Positions 27,292 through 35,946 of a stretch of DNA of 64,000 nt are shown here, one piece after another. The first letter of the stretch is position 1, and each line of letters begins with the position of its first letter. The stretch covers positions 1 to 64,000 of the forward strand of contig JAHDFD010000014.1 in the NCBI GenBank assembly GCA_020628375.1, given 5' to 3'. The notes beneath the pieces were generated by a model. That model did no database searches. It was given only the letters and a program-made list of their open reading frames with translations, and was not told the origin of the DNA. Both the position numbers and the translations under genes were made by a program. Source of the stretch: Chitinophagales bacterium. Its GTDB lineage: Bacteria > Bacteroidota > Bacteroidia > Chitinophagales > UBA2359.

Positions 27292-28413
27292 TTAAACATT
27301 AATCATAATTGGCATAATTAACATTAGTAACTCTTCCCCTTCATTGTTTTCACTTGGAACAATTATTCCTGCTCTGTTAGGCGTTGAAAGCAATAAGGTG
27401 ATATCTTCAGTTTCTACTACATTTAAAACATCGATCATAAACTTAGCACTGAATGCAATTCTGATTTCCCCTCCTTCGTAATTACAATCTAATGTTTCTT
27501 CTGCTTCATTTGAATAATCAACATCTTGTGCTTTTATATTCAGCTTATTTTGTTGCAAATCTAAGATTACCTGATAGGTGCTTTTGTCTGAATAAATAGC
27601 TAAACGCTTAAGTGCATTTTGCAGGTCGTTTCTGTTCACAGTTAAAACATTTGGATTTTCCTTTGGAATAACTGCATTATAATCGGGATACCTTGCATCT
27701 ATTAAACGGCAAGTCATTACCATATCAGAAAACTCAAATTTCACATTATTTTCATTAATGCTCATTTTGATCAAGCCATTACCTTCAGCAGCTAATGCTG
27801 TTTTCAATAATGACAAGGCTTTCTTTGGAAGAATAATACCCTGGTATGAACTTCCTGTAGGTTCAAAACATTTGAACTTAACAAGCTTGTGTGCATCTGT
27901 TGCTACAAAGGTTAAGCTGTCTTCTTCAATCTGTAAGAAAACACCTGTCATTGCAGGTCTTAATTCATCGTTGCTAACTGCAAACAATGTTTTATTGATT
28001 GCTGTCTGTAATATGCTCTGATCAAATTCTATTACTTTATCTGCATTTACATTTGGCATTGACGGATATTCATCTGCTTGCTCACCAGCTAACTGATATA
28101 CTCCATTTGCTGAATATAACTTCACTCCATTGTTTTCATCGATATCAATAGTAATTGGTTGATCTGGAAGCGCTTTTAATGTTTCCATTATAATTTTAGC
28201 GGGTATAGCAATAACTCCCTCCCCTTCTACATTTTGAACGGGAATTGATATTTTCACGAAGGTATCATAATCACTTGCTGTTACCATGATACTATCATTC
28301 TTTATTTCAAATAAAAAATCTTCTAAAATTGGAATTACAGCACTTGTTGAAATTGCTCCGCCAATTTTGCTAAGTTCTTTTTGCAAGTCTTTTACAGCTA
28401 TGGTAAACTTCAT
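27292..28413 (-). CDS. dnaN: DNA polymerase III beta subunit (sliding clamp)
   Basis: DnaN forms the ring that holds the replicative polymerase on DNA. The 373-residue protein has the expected three repeated domains, with MKFTIAVKDLQKELSKIGGAI at the start, QLAGEQADEYPSMP near the middle of domain 1/2 and the C-terminal LLMLIMPIMI in place of the usual MPMRL ending. dnaN is often near the chromosomal origin, which agrees with the parS sites on either side. No dnaA or recF is adjacent, so the classical dnaA-dnaN-recF block is broken here. Confidence 0.95.
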   Translation of the reverse strand: MKFTIAVKDLQKELSKIGGAISTSAVIPILEDFLFEIKNDSIMVTASDYDTFVKISIPVQNVEGEGVIAIPAKIIMETLKALPDQPITIDIDENNGVKLYSANGVYQLAGEQADEYPSMPNVNADKVIEFDQSILQTAINKTLFAVSNDELRPAMTGVFLQIEEDSLTFVATDAHKLVKFKCFEPTGSSYQGIILPKKALSLLKTALAAEGNGLIKMSINENNVKFEFSDMVMTCRLIDARYPDYNAVIPKENPNVLTVNRNDLQNALKRLAIYSDKSTYQVILDLQQNKLNIKAQDVDYSNEAEETLDCNYEGGEIRIAFSAKFMIDVLNVVETEDITLLLSTPNRAGIIVPSENNEGEELLMLIMPIMINV

Positions 28414-28462
28414 TAATACTATTTTTATTTTTTGGATTTAAGTGGTTCTTTCTTCTAAAGTA

Positions 28463-28494
28463 CAAAGATACTTTATCCTATTCCTACAATACAA
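28463..28494 (-). promoter_or_regulatory. Candidate dnaN promoter
   Basis: On the minus strand, TTG (complement of 28492-28494) and TATCTTTG (complement of 28463-28470) are 21 bp apart, close to the Bacteroidota promoter pattern. They lie about 50-80 bp upstream of the ATG. Confidence 0.5.
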
Positions 28495-28512
28495 TTCTTA
28501 TACCGTTTCTTC

Positions 28513-30141
28513 TTACCATTCTAAATTTACTGATGTATCCCAATTAGATTTAATTTCAATCCCTTTAAACAGATATGTTTTTTCAGGTTGTTTTTTTGCA
28601 AACCAATTACCCTTATCCCACTTACCGTTTTCGTTTGTGTCGTCTATTAATATCAAACTATACTTTTCCGCTTTTAAGTTTTCAAACTTTAAATTACCGG
28701 TTAGTTTATTTTTTTCTATTAGTTTGTTACTTTTTTCAATTCTAAATTCATAAACAAAACTTCCTTCATTTACGATACTATCACCAACAATAATCAATGC
28801 ACTACCGTATTTTTCTGGTCCTTGTACTTGTACTTCCTGAACAATTGTATCTATCGATTTAGTATTATTAATACCAATTAGTCCTTCATCGTAGATAGAA
28901 ACCTTATACAATTCGCCTCCATTCCATAGTCCATCAAATTTCATTTTGCCATTTTCTATATTGAACATTCTTTCTTTTTCAATATAATTACTATCAATTA
29001 ACTGTTCGAACCTTATTCTATCTTCACTTATTTCCTTAATAGGTATTAGCATTTCTAATTGATAACTTTCGAAAAATGGTAAAGATATTTTTTCTTGAAA
29101 ATTTTCTTTTGGGAGTATATTTTGCTCATACAAGCTTGTATCTTTCTTTATCCATATTGTATCAATTACTGAACTAATATTGTTTTCTACATTAAGTAAT
29201 TCTATTTCAATAGAATCTTTTATCTGATGATAAATAACTAACGAGTCAATATCTTTCAATTCACTCATCCACAACTTATCGCCTTCGTTCTTTTGTAGTA
29301 TATTATAATCTAGCGCTTCAATAAAATTATTAAATCTCACTTTATATGTTTCACGTGAAACATATTCCTCAGAAGCCACTTCTTGATTTTTTTCTTTGTT
29401 TTCAAATAGGTATAACTTCAGATTCTCGATCTGACTTGAGTCTGTTACATTTATTGTTTCTGAATAAAAAGCTAAAGCTTCATTAGCTTCATAATATTCA
29501 TCTTTATTTTCATCCTTAAAAGCTATCATTAAATAATCATTTGGTGCTACAGAAGAAAACAAGAACCTTCCGGTTGTTTCATTTACATTACTTACGTATA
29601 AAGGTTTCTTTTTAAATATGAGCGAATCTGTATCGATTTCATCTTCTATTGCATATAAGCCCGCAATTATTTCTTTTGGCAATTTATGATCAAAAGCATT
29701 TCGCACCAATCCTTTTACATAAGCCGTATCCAATTTTTCTTTAGCTGTAAATGCTAAACGCAAATTATTTGCAGCATTATTTTCGGTATAATCTTTAATA
29801 GCATCTCCAAAATCAATTGAATACGTTAAGTCTTTATTAAGACTTTCAGGAAGTTCGACAATTAGTTTTTTACCTCTGACTTTATATTCTGGAGCAATAT
29901 CTGTTCTTGGTGAAAACTTTATTTTAGTTGGATCTGATAACTGTATAAATTCATCGAACTCTAAAATAATTTTATCATCATTGAAGTTTGTTGCTGGAAA
30001 ATTTCTTGAATAGCTCGAAACCTTTGGCGCGATTTCATCTTCTTCCCCACCAGTTGGGCTTACAATTTTCGCGCAGGCACTTGCTAATAAAGCAGCTATA
30101 AGGGCAGTAAGAATTACTTTAAGGTTCAGTTTAAAGATCAT
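28513..30141 (-). CDS. Ig-like (SbsA type) domain lipoprotein
   Basis: A 542-residue lipoprotein with the signal LIAALLASAC (Cys23). The segment IAPKVSSYSRNFPATNFNDDKIILEFDEFIQL followed by LTYSIDFGDAIKDYTENN fits the bacterial Ig-like Big_5/SbsA domain found in a widespread Bacteroidota lipoprotein family. The rest is beta-rich with FDENKDEYYEANEALAFY-like Asp/Glu-rich segments that resemble calcium-binding or transthyretin-like modules. Its function is unknown. It carries one parS site in the coding region and another immediately upstream of its start. Confidence 0.75.
   Translation of the reverse strand: MIFKLNLKVILTALIAALLASACAKIVSPTGGEEDEIAPKVSSYSRNFPATNFNDDKIILEFDEFIQLSDPTKIKFSPRTDIAPEYKVRGKKLIVELPESLNKDLTYSIDFGDAIKDYTENNAANNLRLAFTAKEKLDTAYVKGLVRNAFDHKLPKEIIAGLYAIEDEIDTDSLIFKKKPLYVSNVNETTGRFLFSSVAPNDYLMIAFKDENKDEYYEANEALAFYSETINVTDSSQIENLKLYLFENKEKNQEVASEEYVSRETYKVRFNNFIEALDYNILQKNEGDKLWMSELKDIDSLVIYHQIKDSIEIELLNVENNISSVIDTIWIKKDTSLYEQNILPKENFQEKISLPFFESYQLEMLIPIKEISEDRIRFEQLIDSNYIEKERMFNIENGKMKFDGLWNGGELYKVSIYDEGLIGINNTKSIDTIVQEVQVQGPEKYGSALIIVGDSIVNEGSFVYEFRIEKSNKLIEKNKLTGNLKFENLKAEKYSLILIDDTNENGKWDKGNWFAKKQPEKTYLFKGIEIKSNWDTSVNLEW
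29347..29362. promoter_or_regulatory. parS site 2 (ParB binding)
   Basis: A perfect TGTTTCACGTGAAACA inside the coding region of the Ig-like lipoprotein gene. Confidence 0.92.
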
Positions 30142-30152
30142 TTATTAATTAG

Positions 30153-30168
30153 TGTTTCACGTGAAACA
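30153..30168. promoter_or_regulatory. parS site 3 (ParB binding), intergenic
   Basis: A perfect TGTTTCACGTGAAACA that lies in the 27-bp gap between two genes: it starts 12 bp from one start codon and directly touches the stop codon of the acetyltransferase gene. Binding here could also influence transcription of the lipoprotein gene. Confidence 0.92.
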
Positions 30169-30723
30169 TTATTGTAAATCAGCCCAGTCCTTTCTTTTTA
30201 TTCGATAGACGAGCATCGGATTCAATCCGGTATCAACAGCAATGTCGGGATGGTCAAAAGTACCAATTTTTTTCATTCCAATCTTAATCATCACCCTTTC
30301 AGAAGGAACATTATTATGTGTAGTATAAGCAACTATCTCATTCAAACCCAAATTTGTAAAACCAAATTCGAGACATCTATTAGCTGCTTCTGTGGCTAAA
30401 CCTTTATTCCATTGACTATCTACTAAACGCCAACCTATTTCGACAGAAGGAGTGAAAAATGCATCAACAGCAATATTGACCAATCCTGTGAATCCCAAAA
30501 ACTCACCTGTTTCCAAAAGCTCTATCGCATAGAAAACAAACCCCTGTTCATCATAAACATCAATTAATCGATTAAGAAACTTTTGTGTTTGCTCATGATC
30601 TAAGGTTTTGGGAAAATACTTCATAACCTTTTCAGAAGAACATAATTTGAACAAGCTGTCAAAATCATCTAAACACCATTTACGAAAACCAATCCTTTCA
30701 GATGTAAATAAATATTTATTCAT
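30169..30723 (-). CDS. GNAT-family N-acetyltransferase (RimJ/RimL-like)
   Basis: A 184-residue acetyltransferase. The pattern LFTSERIGFRKWCLDDFDSLF, FLGFTGLVNI, EIGWRLVDSQWNKGLATEAA (acetyl-CoA loop) and TTHNNVPSERVMIKIGM is typical of RimJ/RimL-type GNAT enzymes, some of which acetylate ribosomal protein N-termini. The substrate is unknown. It follows mnmG on the same strand with a 39-bp gap and may share its transcript. Confidence 0.85.
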   Translation of the reverse strand: MNKYLFTSERIGFRKWCLDDFDSLFKLCSSEKVMKYFPKTLDHEQTQKFLNRLIDVYDEQGFVFYAIELLETGEFLGFTGLVNIAVDAFFTPSVEIGWRLVDSQWNKGLATEAANRCLEFGFTNLGLNEIVAYTTHNNVPSERVMIKIGMKKIGTFDHPDIAVDTGLNPMLVYRIKRKDWADLQ

Positions 30724-30762
30724 AAGTAGAAGCCTATAAAATTCATTATATAAGACAAATTA

Positions 30763-32622
30763 TTATCTACCAAGATGAACCATCAAAATAGAAATATCTG
30801 AAGGAGAAACGCCACTAATTCGACTTGCTTGCCCCAAAGTAGATGGTTTAACCTTTGTTAGCTTTTCACGTGCTTCAGAAGACAAAGAAGTAATACTGTT
30901 ATAATCAAAAGTCTCATACAGCTTAATGTCTTCCAAACGATTCATTTTATCAGCAGTCTCTTTTTCTTTTTCGATATACCCTGCATACTTTAAAAGTATT
31001 TCAGCTTGTTGAACAACCTCATCTTCTAATACACTACAGTAATCATTAATAGCCGGCTCAGTCATTAAATCACTTAAAGATAATTGCGGTCGGGTAATAA
31101 CAGTAACCGCCTTAACCTTTTGCTTCAATAAAGCAGTTCCCCTTTCTCCAAGAACAGGATTCATCACGTCGGGATTGAGGCTCTGTTTTTTCAAAAACCG
31201 AATAAGCTCATTTGTCCCCTCTTCTTTCTTAAGCATTTTTTGATATCGATCTTCTGAAACAGTACCAAGCTCATATCCTTTTTTAGTTAATCTTAAATCG
31301 GCATTATCCTGACGTAAAAGTATCCTGAACTCAGCACGCGAGGTGAACATCCGGTAAGGTTCGTTAGTCCCCTTATTTATTAGATCATCGATCAAAACAC
31401 CGATATATGCCTCATCTCGCTTCAAAACAAAAGGTGCTTTTTCATTGATCTTATTATGAGCATTTATACCAGCCATCATGCCCTGACAAGCAGCTTCTTC
31501 ATAACCTGTGGTACCATTAATCTGACCTGCAAAAAATAGATTTTCAACCAAATGGGTTTCTAAGCTGATCTTTAATTGAGTAGGTGGGAAATAATCATAT
31601 TCGATAGCATAACCTGGTCGGAACATTTTACAGTTTTCAAATCCAGGAACCATCTGTATCGCCTTCATCTGAACATCTTCAGGAAGGGAAGAAGAAAAAC
31701 CATTTACATAGATCTCGACAGTATCCCAACCTTCTGGCTCAACAAATAACTGATGTCTTTCTCTATCGGCAAAACGATTGATCTTGTCTTCAATAGAAGG
31801 ACAATAACGAGGCCCTAAACCTCTGATACGACCATTGAACATAGGAGATTTTTCAAAGCCAGTTTTTAATATTTCATGAACCTTGGGGTTGGTAAAAGTG
31901 ATATGACAGGGTCTTTGCTTTACAGGAAACTCCTTACTCAAATAAGAAAATCCAGTTATATCTTCATCTCCATGCTGAACCTCCATTGCATTATAATTCA
32001 AAGACCTCCCATCAATCCTGGGTGGAGTTCCTGTTTTCATTCTCCCAGCCTCAAACCCCAATTCAATTAATTGAGCCGTAATGCCAACTGCAGCACGCTC
32101 CCCCATTCTACCACCACCGAACTGTTTTTCACCAATATGAATAAGACCATTTAAAAAAGTACCATTTGTTAAAACAACTGCCTTTGATCTAATTTCAATT
32201 CCTATCTGAGTCTTAACTCCTTTAACTACACCATCTTCAACTAATAAACCCATTACCATTTCCTGCCAAAAGTCAATATTAGGTGTTTGCTCAAGCATCA
32301 TACGCCATTCATTTGCAAATACCATTCTATCATTTTGAGTTCGCGGACTCCACATAGCAGGACCTTTAGACATATTCAACATTCTGAATTGAATCATAGA
32401 CTTGTCACTTACAATTCCTGAATATCCACCTAAAGCATCTATCTCACGAACTATCTGCCCTTTTGCAACCCCACCCATTGCTGGATTACAACTCATTTGA
32501 CCAATAGTTTGCATATTCATAGTTACAAGCAAAACCTTAGAACCCATATTTGCAGCGCTGACTGCGGCCTCGCAACCAGCATGACCAGCACCAACAACAA
32601 TCACATCATATTCCTGAAACAT
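30763..32622 (-). CDS. mnmG: tRNA uridine-5-carboxymethylaminomethyl modification enzyme MnmG (GidA)
   Basis: MnmG works with MnmE to modify the wobble uridine of several tRNAs, using FAD and methylene-tetrahydrofolate. The 619-residue protein starts with the FAD-binding GxGxxG ([12 protein letters not shown], 10-21) and has the family signatures [12 protein letters not shown] and [16 protein letters not shown], and the C-terminal MnmE-interacting helical domain ([34 protein letters not shown]). mnmG is frequently close to the replication origin. MnmE is not in the window. Confidence 0.96.
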   Translation of the reverse strand: MFQEYDVIVVGAGHAGCEAAVSAANMGSKVLLVTMNMQTIGQMSCNPAMGGVAKGQIVREIDALGGYSGIVSDKSMIQFRMLNMSKGPAMWSPRTQNDRMVFANEWRMMLEQTPNIDFWQEMVMGLLVEDGVVKGVKTQIGIEIRSKAVVLTNGTFLNGLIHIGEKQFGGGRMGERAAVGITAQLIELGFEAGRMKTGTPPRIDGRSLNYNAMEVQHGDEDITGFSYLSKEFPVKQRPCHITFTNPKVHEILKTGFEKSPMFNGRIRGLGPRYCPSIEDKINRFADRERHQLFVEPEGWDTVEIYVNGFSSSLPEDVQMKAIQMVPGFENCKMFRPGYAIEYDYFPPTQLKISLETHLVENLFFAGQINGTTGYEEAACQGMMAGINAHNKINEKAPFVLKRDEAYIGVLIDDLINKGTNEPYRMFTSRAEFRILLRQDNADLRLTKKGYELGTVSEDRYQKMLKKEEGTNELIRFLKKQSLNPDVMNPVLGERGTALLKQKVKAVTVITRPQLSLSDLMTEPAINDYCSVLEDEVVQQAEILLKYAGYIEKEKETADKMNRLEDIKLYETFDYNSITSLSSEAREKLTKVKPSTLGQASRISGVSPSDISILMVHLGR

Positions 32623-33185
32623 AGCGTAAAAATTTATGCAAAAATAAGCCCATTTTTTATGAGAAAAATACTTGTTTTTTAGGGTAAAAAATCACTAATT
32701 TTAAAGGGAAAACACAGTATTCAGACCAATAAAACTAACTAAAATGACCTTACAAAGAAGTAATAATGATCAAATATAGAAAATTAGAGCTGCCCATTAA
32801 TAAAGATTAAAACTCTAAAACCAGGTAGAAAAAAGTAAGTTTTAAGTTAAGAACATGCTTTAATTTATATTAACTGAAACCAATATTTTATGAACCTGAT
32901 TTTGAAAAATCGTATTTATTTAGATCGATAAAAGCATGTAATTTTTCTTATTCAGAACCACAAACTATTGATTTTTAAATTAAAATAATTTTTAAACATA
33001 CTCTACAAACTACTTCACTTTTGAAATAGAAATAAAGTAAAAATAAAAAAGAGCGAATTTCGATATAAAAAATGCTAGCTAAAAGAAAACTTACTTTAAA
33101 TCTGCTCAAGAAGTATTGAATTAAACTCAAAGCAAAGCCCCATTAATTACAATAGAAATAAGATAAAAATATAAAGTCAATTTCA
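32623..33185. other. AT-rich non-coding stretch between mnmG and nadD
   Basis: This 563-bp divergent region is very AT-rich, with long A runs on the plus strand. I find no gene, no TTATCCACA box and no terminator. It probably holds the promoters of mnmG and nadD and may be part of the extended origin region. Confidence 0.5.
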
Positions 33186-33779
33186 ATGAAAAAAAATATA
33201 GGAATATTTTCAGGATCATTCAACCCAATTCATATAGGACACTTAATAGTTGCAGAACAAATAGTTGACTTAACCGAAATTGATGAAATTTGGTTTATGG
33301 TAACTCCACAAAATCCATTCAAAATAAACAAATCTCTATTAAATGAAAAAACTAGATTAAAACTAGTGGAAATTGCGATAGCTGATAATACGAAATTCAG
33401 AGCAAGTGATTTTGAATTTGAATTAGAAAGACCCAACTACACTTACAAAACACTAAATCTTCTGAATAAAAGATATGAAGATCAATATGAATTCAATTTA
33501 ATTATCGGCTGGGACAATTATGTCAATTTTGATAAATGGAAAAATTACAAAGAAATCATATCTAATTATAACATATATGTTTATAAAAGAAAAGTAAAAA
33601 AAACGAATACTAATTTAATTGAGAGTAAAAACATTAAAATATTAGATTCACCTGAAATTGAAGTCTCAAGTACAACAATCAGAGATAAAATTGACAAAAG
33701 TCAATCAATTAAGTATTTAGTCCGCCGAGAAGTAGAAGAATTTATTAAAATAAATGACTTATACAAAAAAACAATTTAA
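33186..33779 (+). CDS. nadD: Nicotinate-nucleotide adenylyltransferase
   Basis: NadD joins nicotinate mononucleotide with ATP in NAD biosynthesis. The 197-residue protein has the nucleotidyltransferase motif GIFSGSFNPIHIGH (6-19) with the catalytic HxGH, the GWDNYVNFDKW segment and the C-terminal SSTTIRDKI motif. Codon use is very AT-rich. It is followed directly by the proposed origin and is not obviously in an operon. Confidence 0.95.
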   Translation: MKKNIGIFSGSFNPIHIGHLIVAEQIVDLTEIDEIWFMVTPQNPFKINKSLLNEKTRLKLVEIAIADNTKFRASDFEFELERPNYTYKTLNLLNKRYEDQYEFNLIIGWDNYVNFDKWKNYKEIISNYNIYVYKRKVKKTNTNLIESKNIKILDSPEIEVSSTTIRDKIDKSQSIKYLVRREVEEFIKINDLYKKTI

Positions 33780-34854
33780 TTAATTACATATCTATAAACA
33801 ACTACTAATCAATTATTTAAAACCAACAGCTTTATCCACAGTTATCCACAAAACGATATAATATACACAATTTATAAGCCATGAGAATTGAATAAAAAAG
33901 ATTGGTGAGGATAAGCATGCAGTTATTCTTGATTTATACACAGGCAATACACACAAAAAACACCAGCAAAGTCCAAAAGAAATAAACAAGGAGTAAAAAG
34001 AACTAAAAATGTCTAAAAGTGGATAAAGTAGTCAAAATAGGCACAAAAGCACGGTTTAGGCAAACCTAAACACACATATCCACAAACTAACATAGTTATC
34101 AACATTAAAGAATTAGATTAAGTAATTACTGAACTAACCTAAATACAACTATACCAATAGATGATTTGACAAATGAGCCAGCTATACCGTAATATAGCTA
34201 CAAAACTACACAGCTATACCTAAATCAAAATTCAGTATAGTTAACTATATTAGCCTTTTTTGTATTGTTAATAGCTGGTGGAAAACGTGGAAAACTGTCA
34301 AAATCAAAATAATTCTAACAAAAAACACCTTTTAAAAAAATATAGCGCTAAAAATGTTGAAAGTTATGGGGAAAAGTGGAGAAAATCGAAAAACCAAACA
34401 AAAGCAAAAATACTTATTCCACATTTCAACAAGACTAATGATGATAACTAGTTTCTTTTTTATAAATAATAATATATTAATAAGTCATTGTTAATGTTTG
34501 AAATTCCAGAAAATAAAATATCTTATAGAAAGAACCAGAGAAATCATTCAGAAAAATGTTAAAATGAAAAATCATGAAATAAAATCTTAGAAAGATCCGA
34601 AAAATGATTTTGACTTTTGAATGGTAGAAAATAATTGTGCCAAATTCTAAATCCAAGAATTTATAAATCAATATTTAATAACTGCATTATTGATAAAGCG
34701 TGTGCGTCAATATGTGTTGAAATGGTCGATGGTTGGTGTCAATTTGTGTTGATTTACAATTAAAGGGGTGTCAATATGTGTTGTTGGATGGGTTTGGTGG
34801 TGTCAATTTGTGTTGATTTAAGGTTTTGGCGTGATTTAAGCCGATATAAGCGAT
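33780..34854. other. Predicted replication origin (oriC) region
   Basis: A 1.07-kb AT-rich stretch without genes. It contains two perfect DnaA boxes in tandem, TTATCCACA at 33832-33840 and 33842-33850, whose starts are 10 bp apart (one helical turn). It also has TTATACACA at 33934-33942 and several one-mismatch boxes: minus-strand AGTGGATAA at 34018-34026, ATATCCACA at 34076-34084 and TTATCAACA at 34096-34104. Further features are AACTATACC/CAGCTATACC direct repeats at 34147, 34179 and 34211, a perfect GTGGAAAAC tandem at 34278-34295 and an almost pure A/T tract at 34450-34490 that could be the unwinding element. The parS cluster, dnaN and mnmG nearby support the call. dnaA itself is not in the window. 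Confidence 0.72.
34706..34833 (+). repeat. Iteron-like array: four copies with exact 32-bp period
   Basis: The core GTCAATWTGTGTTG occurs at 34706, 34738, 34770 and 34802, always exactly 32 bp apart, which is about three helical turns. Copies 1 and 3 have GTCAATATGTGTTG and copies 2 and 4 have GTCAATTTGTGTTGATTTA; the 18-bp sequences between cores differ. Such spacing is typical of iterons or cooperative protein-binding sites. The array lies between the DnaA-box region and the 3' end of an InsA-like gene. Confidence 0.85.
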
Positions 34855-35133
34855 TTAAGCATCAGAATATAGCGAAACCCAGTTTTTGACCGTTTGTCGC
34901 GAAATATCGAAAGTTTTGGCTATCTGACGATAGCTCATCTTTCCTGACTGATATAGTAAGGCAACAGACTTTTTGAAAGCTTCATCATGTACCTTTCTGG
35001 GATTGTCGGAAAAAGAATTGGAACAATCCTTGCACAGGTACCTTTGTTTGCCATTGGGTTGTTTGCCATTACGAACTATATTCTCGCTTTTACATGCGTC
35101 GTTCGTACAGAGTAAAGTGGTTTTAACTTCCAT
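34855..35133 (-). CDS. InsA-like zinc-finger/HTH protein (orphan, IS1-type N-terminal domain)
   Basis: A 92-residue protein resembling InsA, the DNA-binding protein of IS1-type elements. A zinc finger is formed by Cys9, Cys14, Cys34 and Cys37 (CTNDAC ... YLCKDC), and a helix-turn-helix follows at about 62-86 (MSYRQIAKTFDISRQTVKNW). No DDE catalytic domain follows and no IS ends or target duplication are visible. It is therefore either a remnant of an insertion sequence or a domesticated DNA-binding protein. Directly beyond its stop lies the 32-bp array. The gene is divergent from the GrpE-like gene, with 56 bp between the starts. Confidence 0.75.
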   Translation of the reverse strand: MEVKTTLLCTNDACKSENIVRNGKQPNGKQRYLCKDCSNSFSDNPRKVHDEAFKKSVALLYQSGKMSYRQIAKTFDISRQTVKNWVSLYSDA

Positions 35134-35189
35134 ATAACAGGTGAACTTTGAATTAACATAGATTTTTCCACAAGAAAAAATGCCAAGCT

Positions 35190-35804
35190 ATGATTAAAAG
35201 AAATTTAGCAGCAAAGGTAAATGCTGAAAACAATTCTGTTCCACACTTATTGGATCACCTGAAAAGGCTCGAGTCAAAAATGGATGTTCTAGGTGAACAT
35301 TTTGAGAACAAGATCAAATTTGATGAAACCAAAAATGAGCAAATTAAACAATTGCATGAATTAGCACATTCGTTCAGAGGTGATCTGCTGAAAAAAGCAA
35401 TGGAACCCCTGATTAATGAAATCATCGATTTTGTAAGCCAGCTTCAATTTGAAAAAGAAGAATGGGAAAAGCAATTTGAAATTGTGAATATGAATGAGCA
35501 AAATGAAAATGGTCTAAAGGTGAAAGTATTGGAAAAAGTAGCAAGGAATTATTTCAATATAGATAAAGATCTGAATGGAATGCTTAAAAAGTTTGGAATA
35601 AGCCCAATAATATCTGACGAAGGAGATGAGTATAATCCCAACATTCACAAAATAATCGATACTAAAGTTGTAGAAGGAAGAGAGAAAAAATCGGGAAGAA
35701 TATATAAAAGTATTCTTACTGGTTATTTGTGGAATAACAAAATATACAAAGCAGAAGGGGTGATCGTTTACGTTAATGAAAGTCAAATATTAAAGAAAGC
35801 TTAG
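35190..35804 (+). CDS. Divergent GrpE-like protein
   Basis: A 204-residue protein. An N-terminal coiled coil (about 17-110) is followed by a compact domain, with FGISPIISDEGDEYNPNIHKII and SILTGYLWNNKIYKAEGVIVYV resembling the beta-wing part of GrpE nucleotide exchange factors (the FDPNLHEAV and GY-x-x-x-x-VLRPAMVVV motifs). GrpE partners DnaK, but neither dnaK nor dnaJ is nearby. It is probably a specialised or lineage-specific GrpE homologue rather than the housekeeping one. The similarity is recognised by eye and is limited; a general coiled-coil protein is the alternative. Confidence 0.55.
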   Translation: MIKRNLAAKVNAENNSVPHLLDHLKRLESKMDVLGEHFENKIKFDETKNEQIKQLHELAHSFRGDLLKKAMEPLINEIIDFVSQLQFEKEEWEKQFEIVNMNEQNENGLKVKVLEKVARNYFNIDKDLNGMLKKFGISPIISDEGDEYNPNIHKIIDTKVVEGREKKSGRIYKSILTGYLWNNKIYKAEGVIVYVNESQILKKA

Positions 35805-35946
35805 AAATCGTCCTAAAAAATCAAAAAAAACGTAAGAAGTGTTCTTAATGTGGTAAAATTGCAAGCCGAAAATATTTTAACAATATTGATCGCAAGATTG
35901 TTAGACAAGAAATTGACTTTACTGAAGAAAAAAGTCTGAGTAAAAA

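Noticed and set aside
30858-30875. A fourth parS site
   Set aside because: TTTTCACGTGCTTC matches only half of the consensus. Half-sites at 19365 and 54188 show that this degree of match is not specific.
34147-34240. A separate promoter or operator set from the CTATACC repeats
   Set aside because: Three direct copies and one degenerate inverted copy occur, but with unequal spacing (32 bp, then 32 bp, then about 20 bp) and no nearby gene start. I kept them only as part of the origin description.
34855-35133. Complete IS1-type insertion sequence
   Set aside because: Only the InsA-like part is present. No InsB-type catalytic frame, no terminal inverted repeats and no target duplication are visible.
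35850-35939. A 29-codon small gene before the VWA gene
   Set aside because: It needs a GTG start, has no recognisable motif, and could easily be chance, although it ends just 7 bp before the next start.
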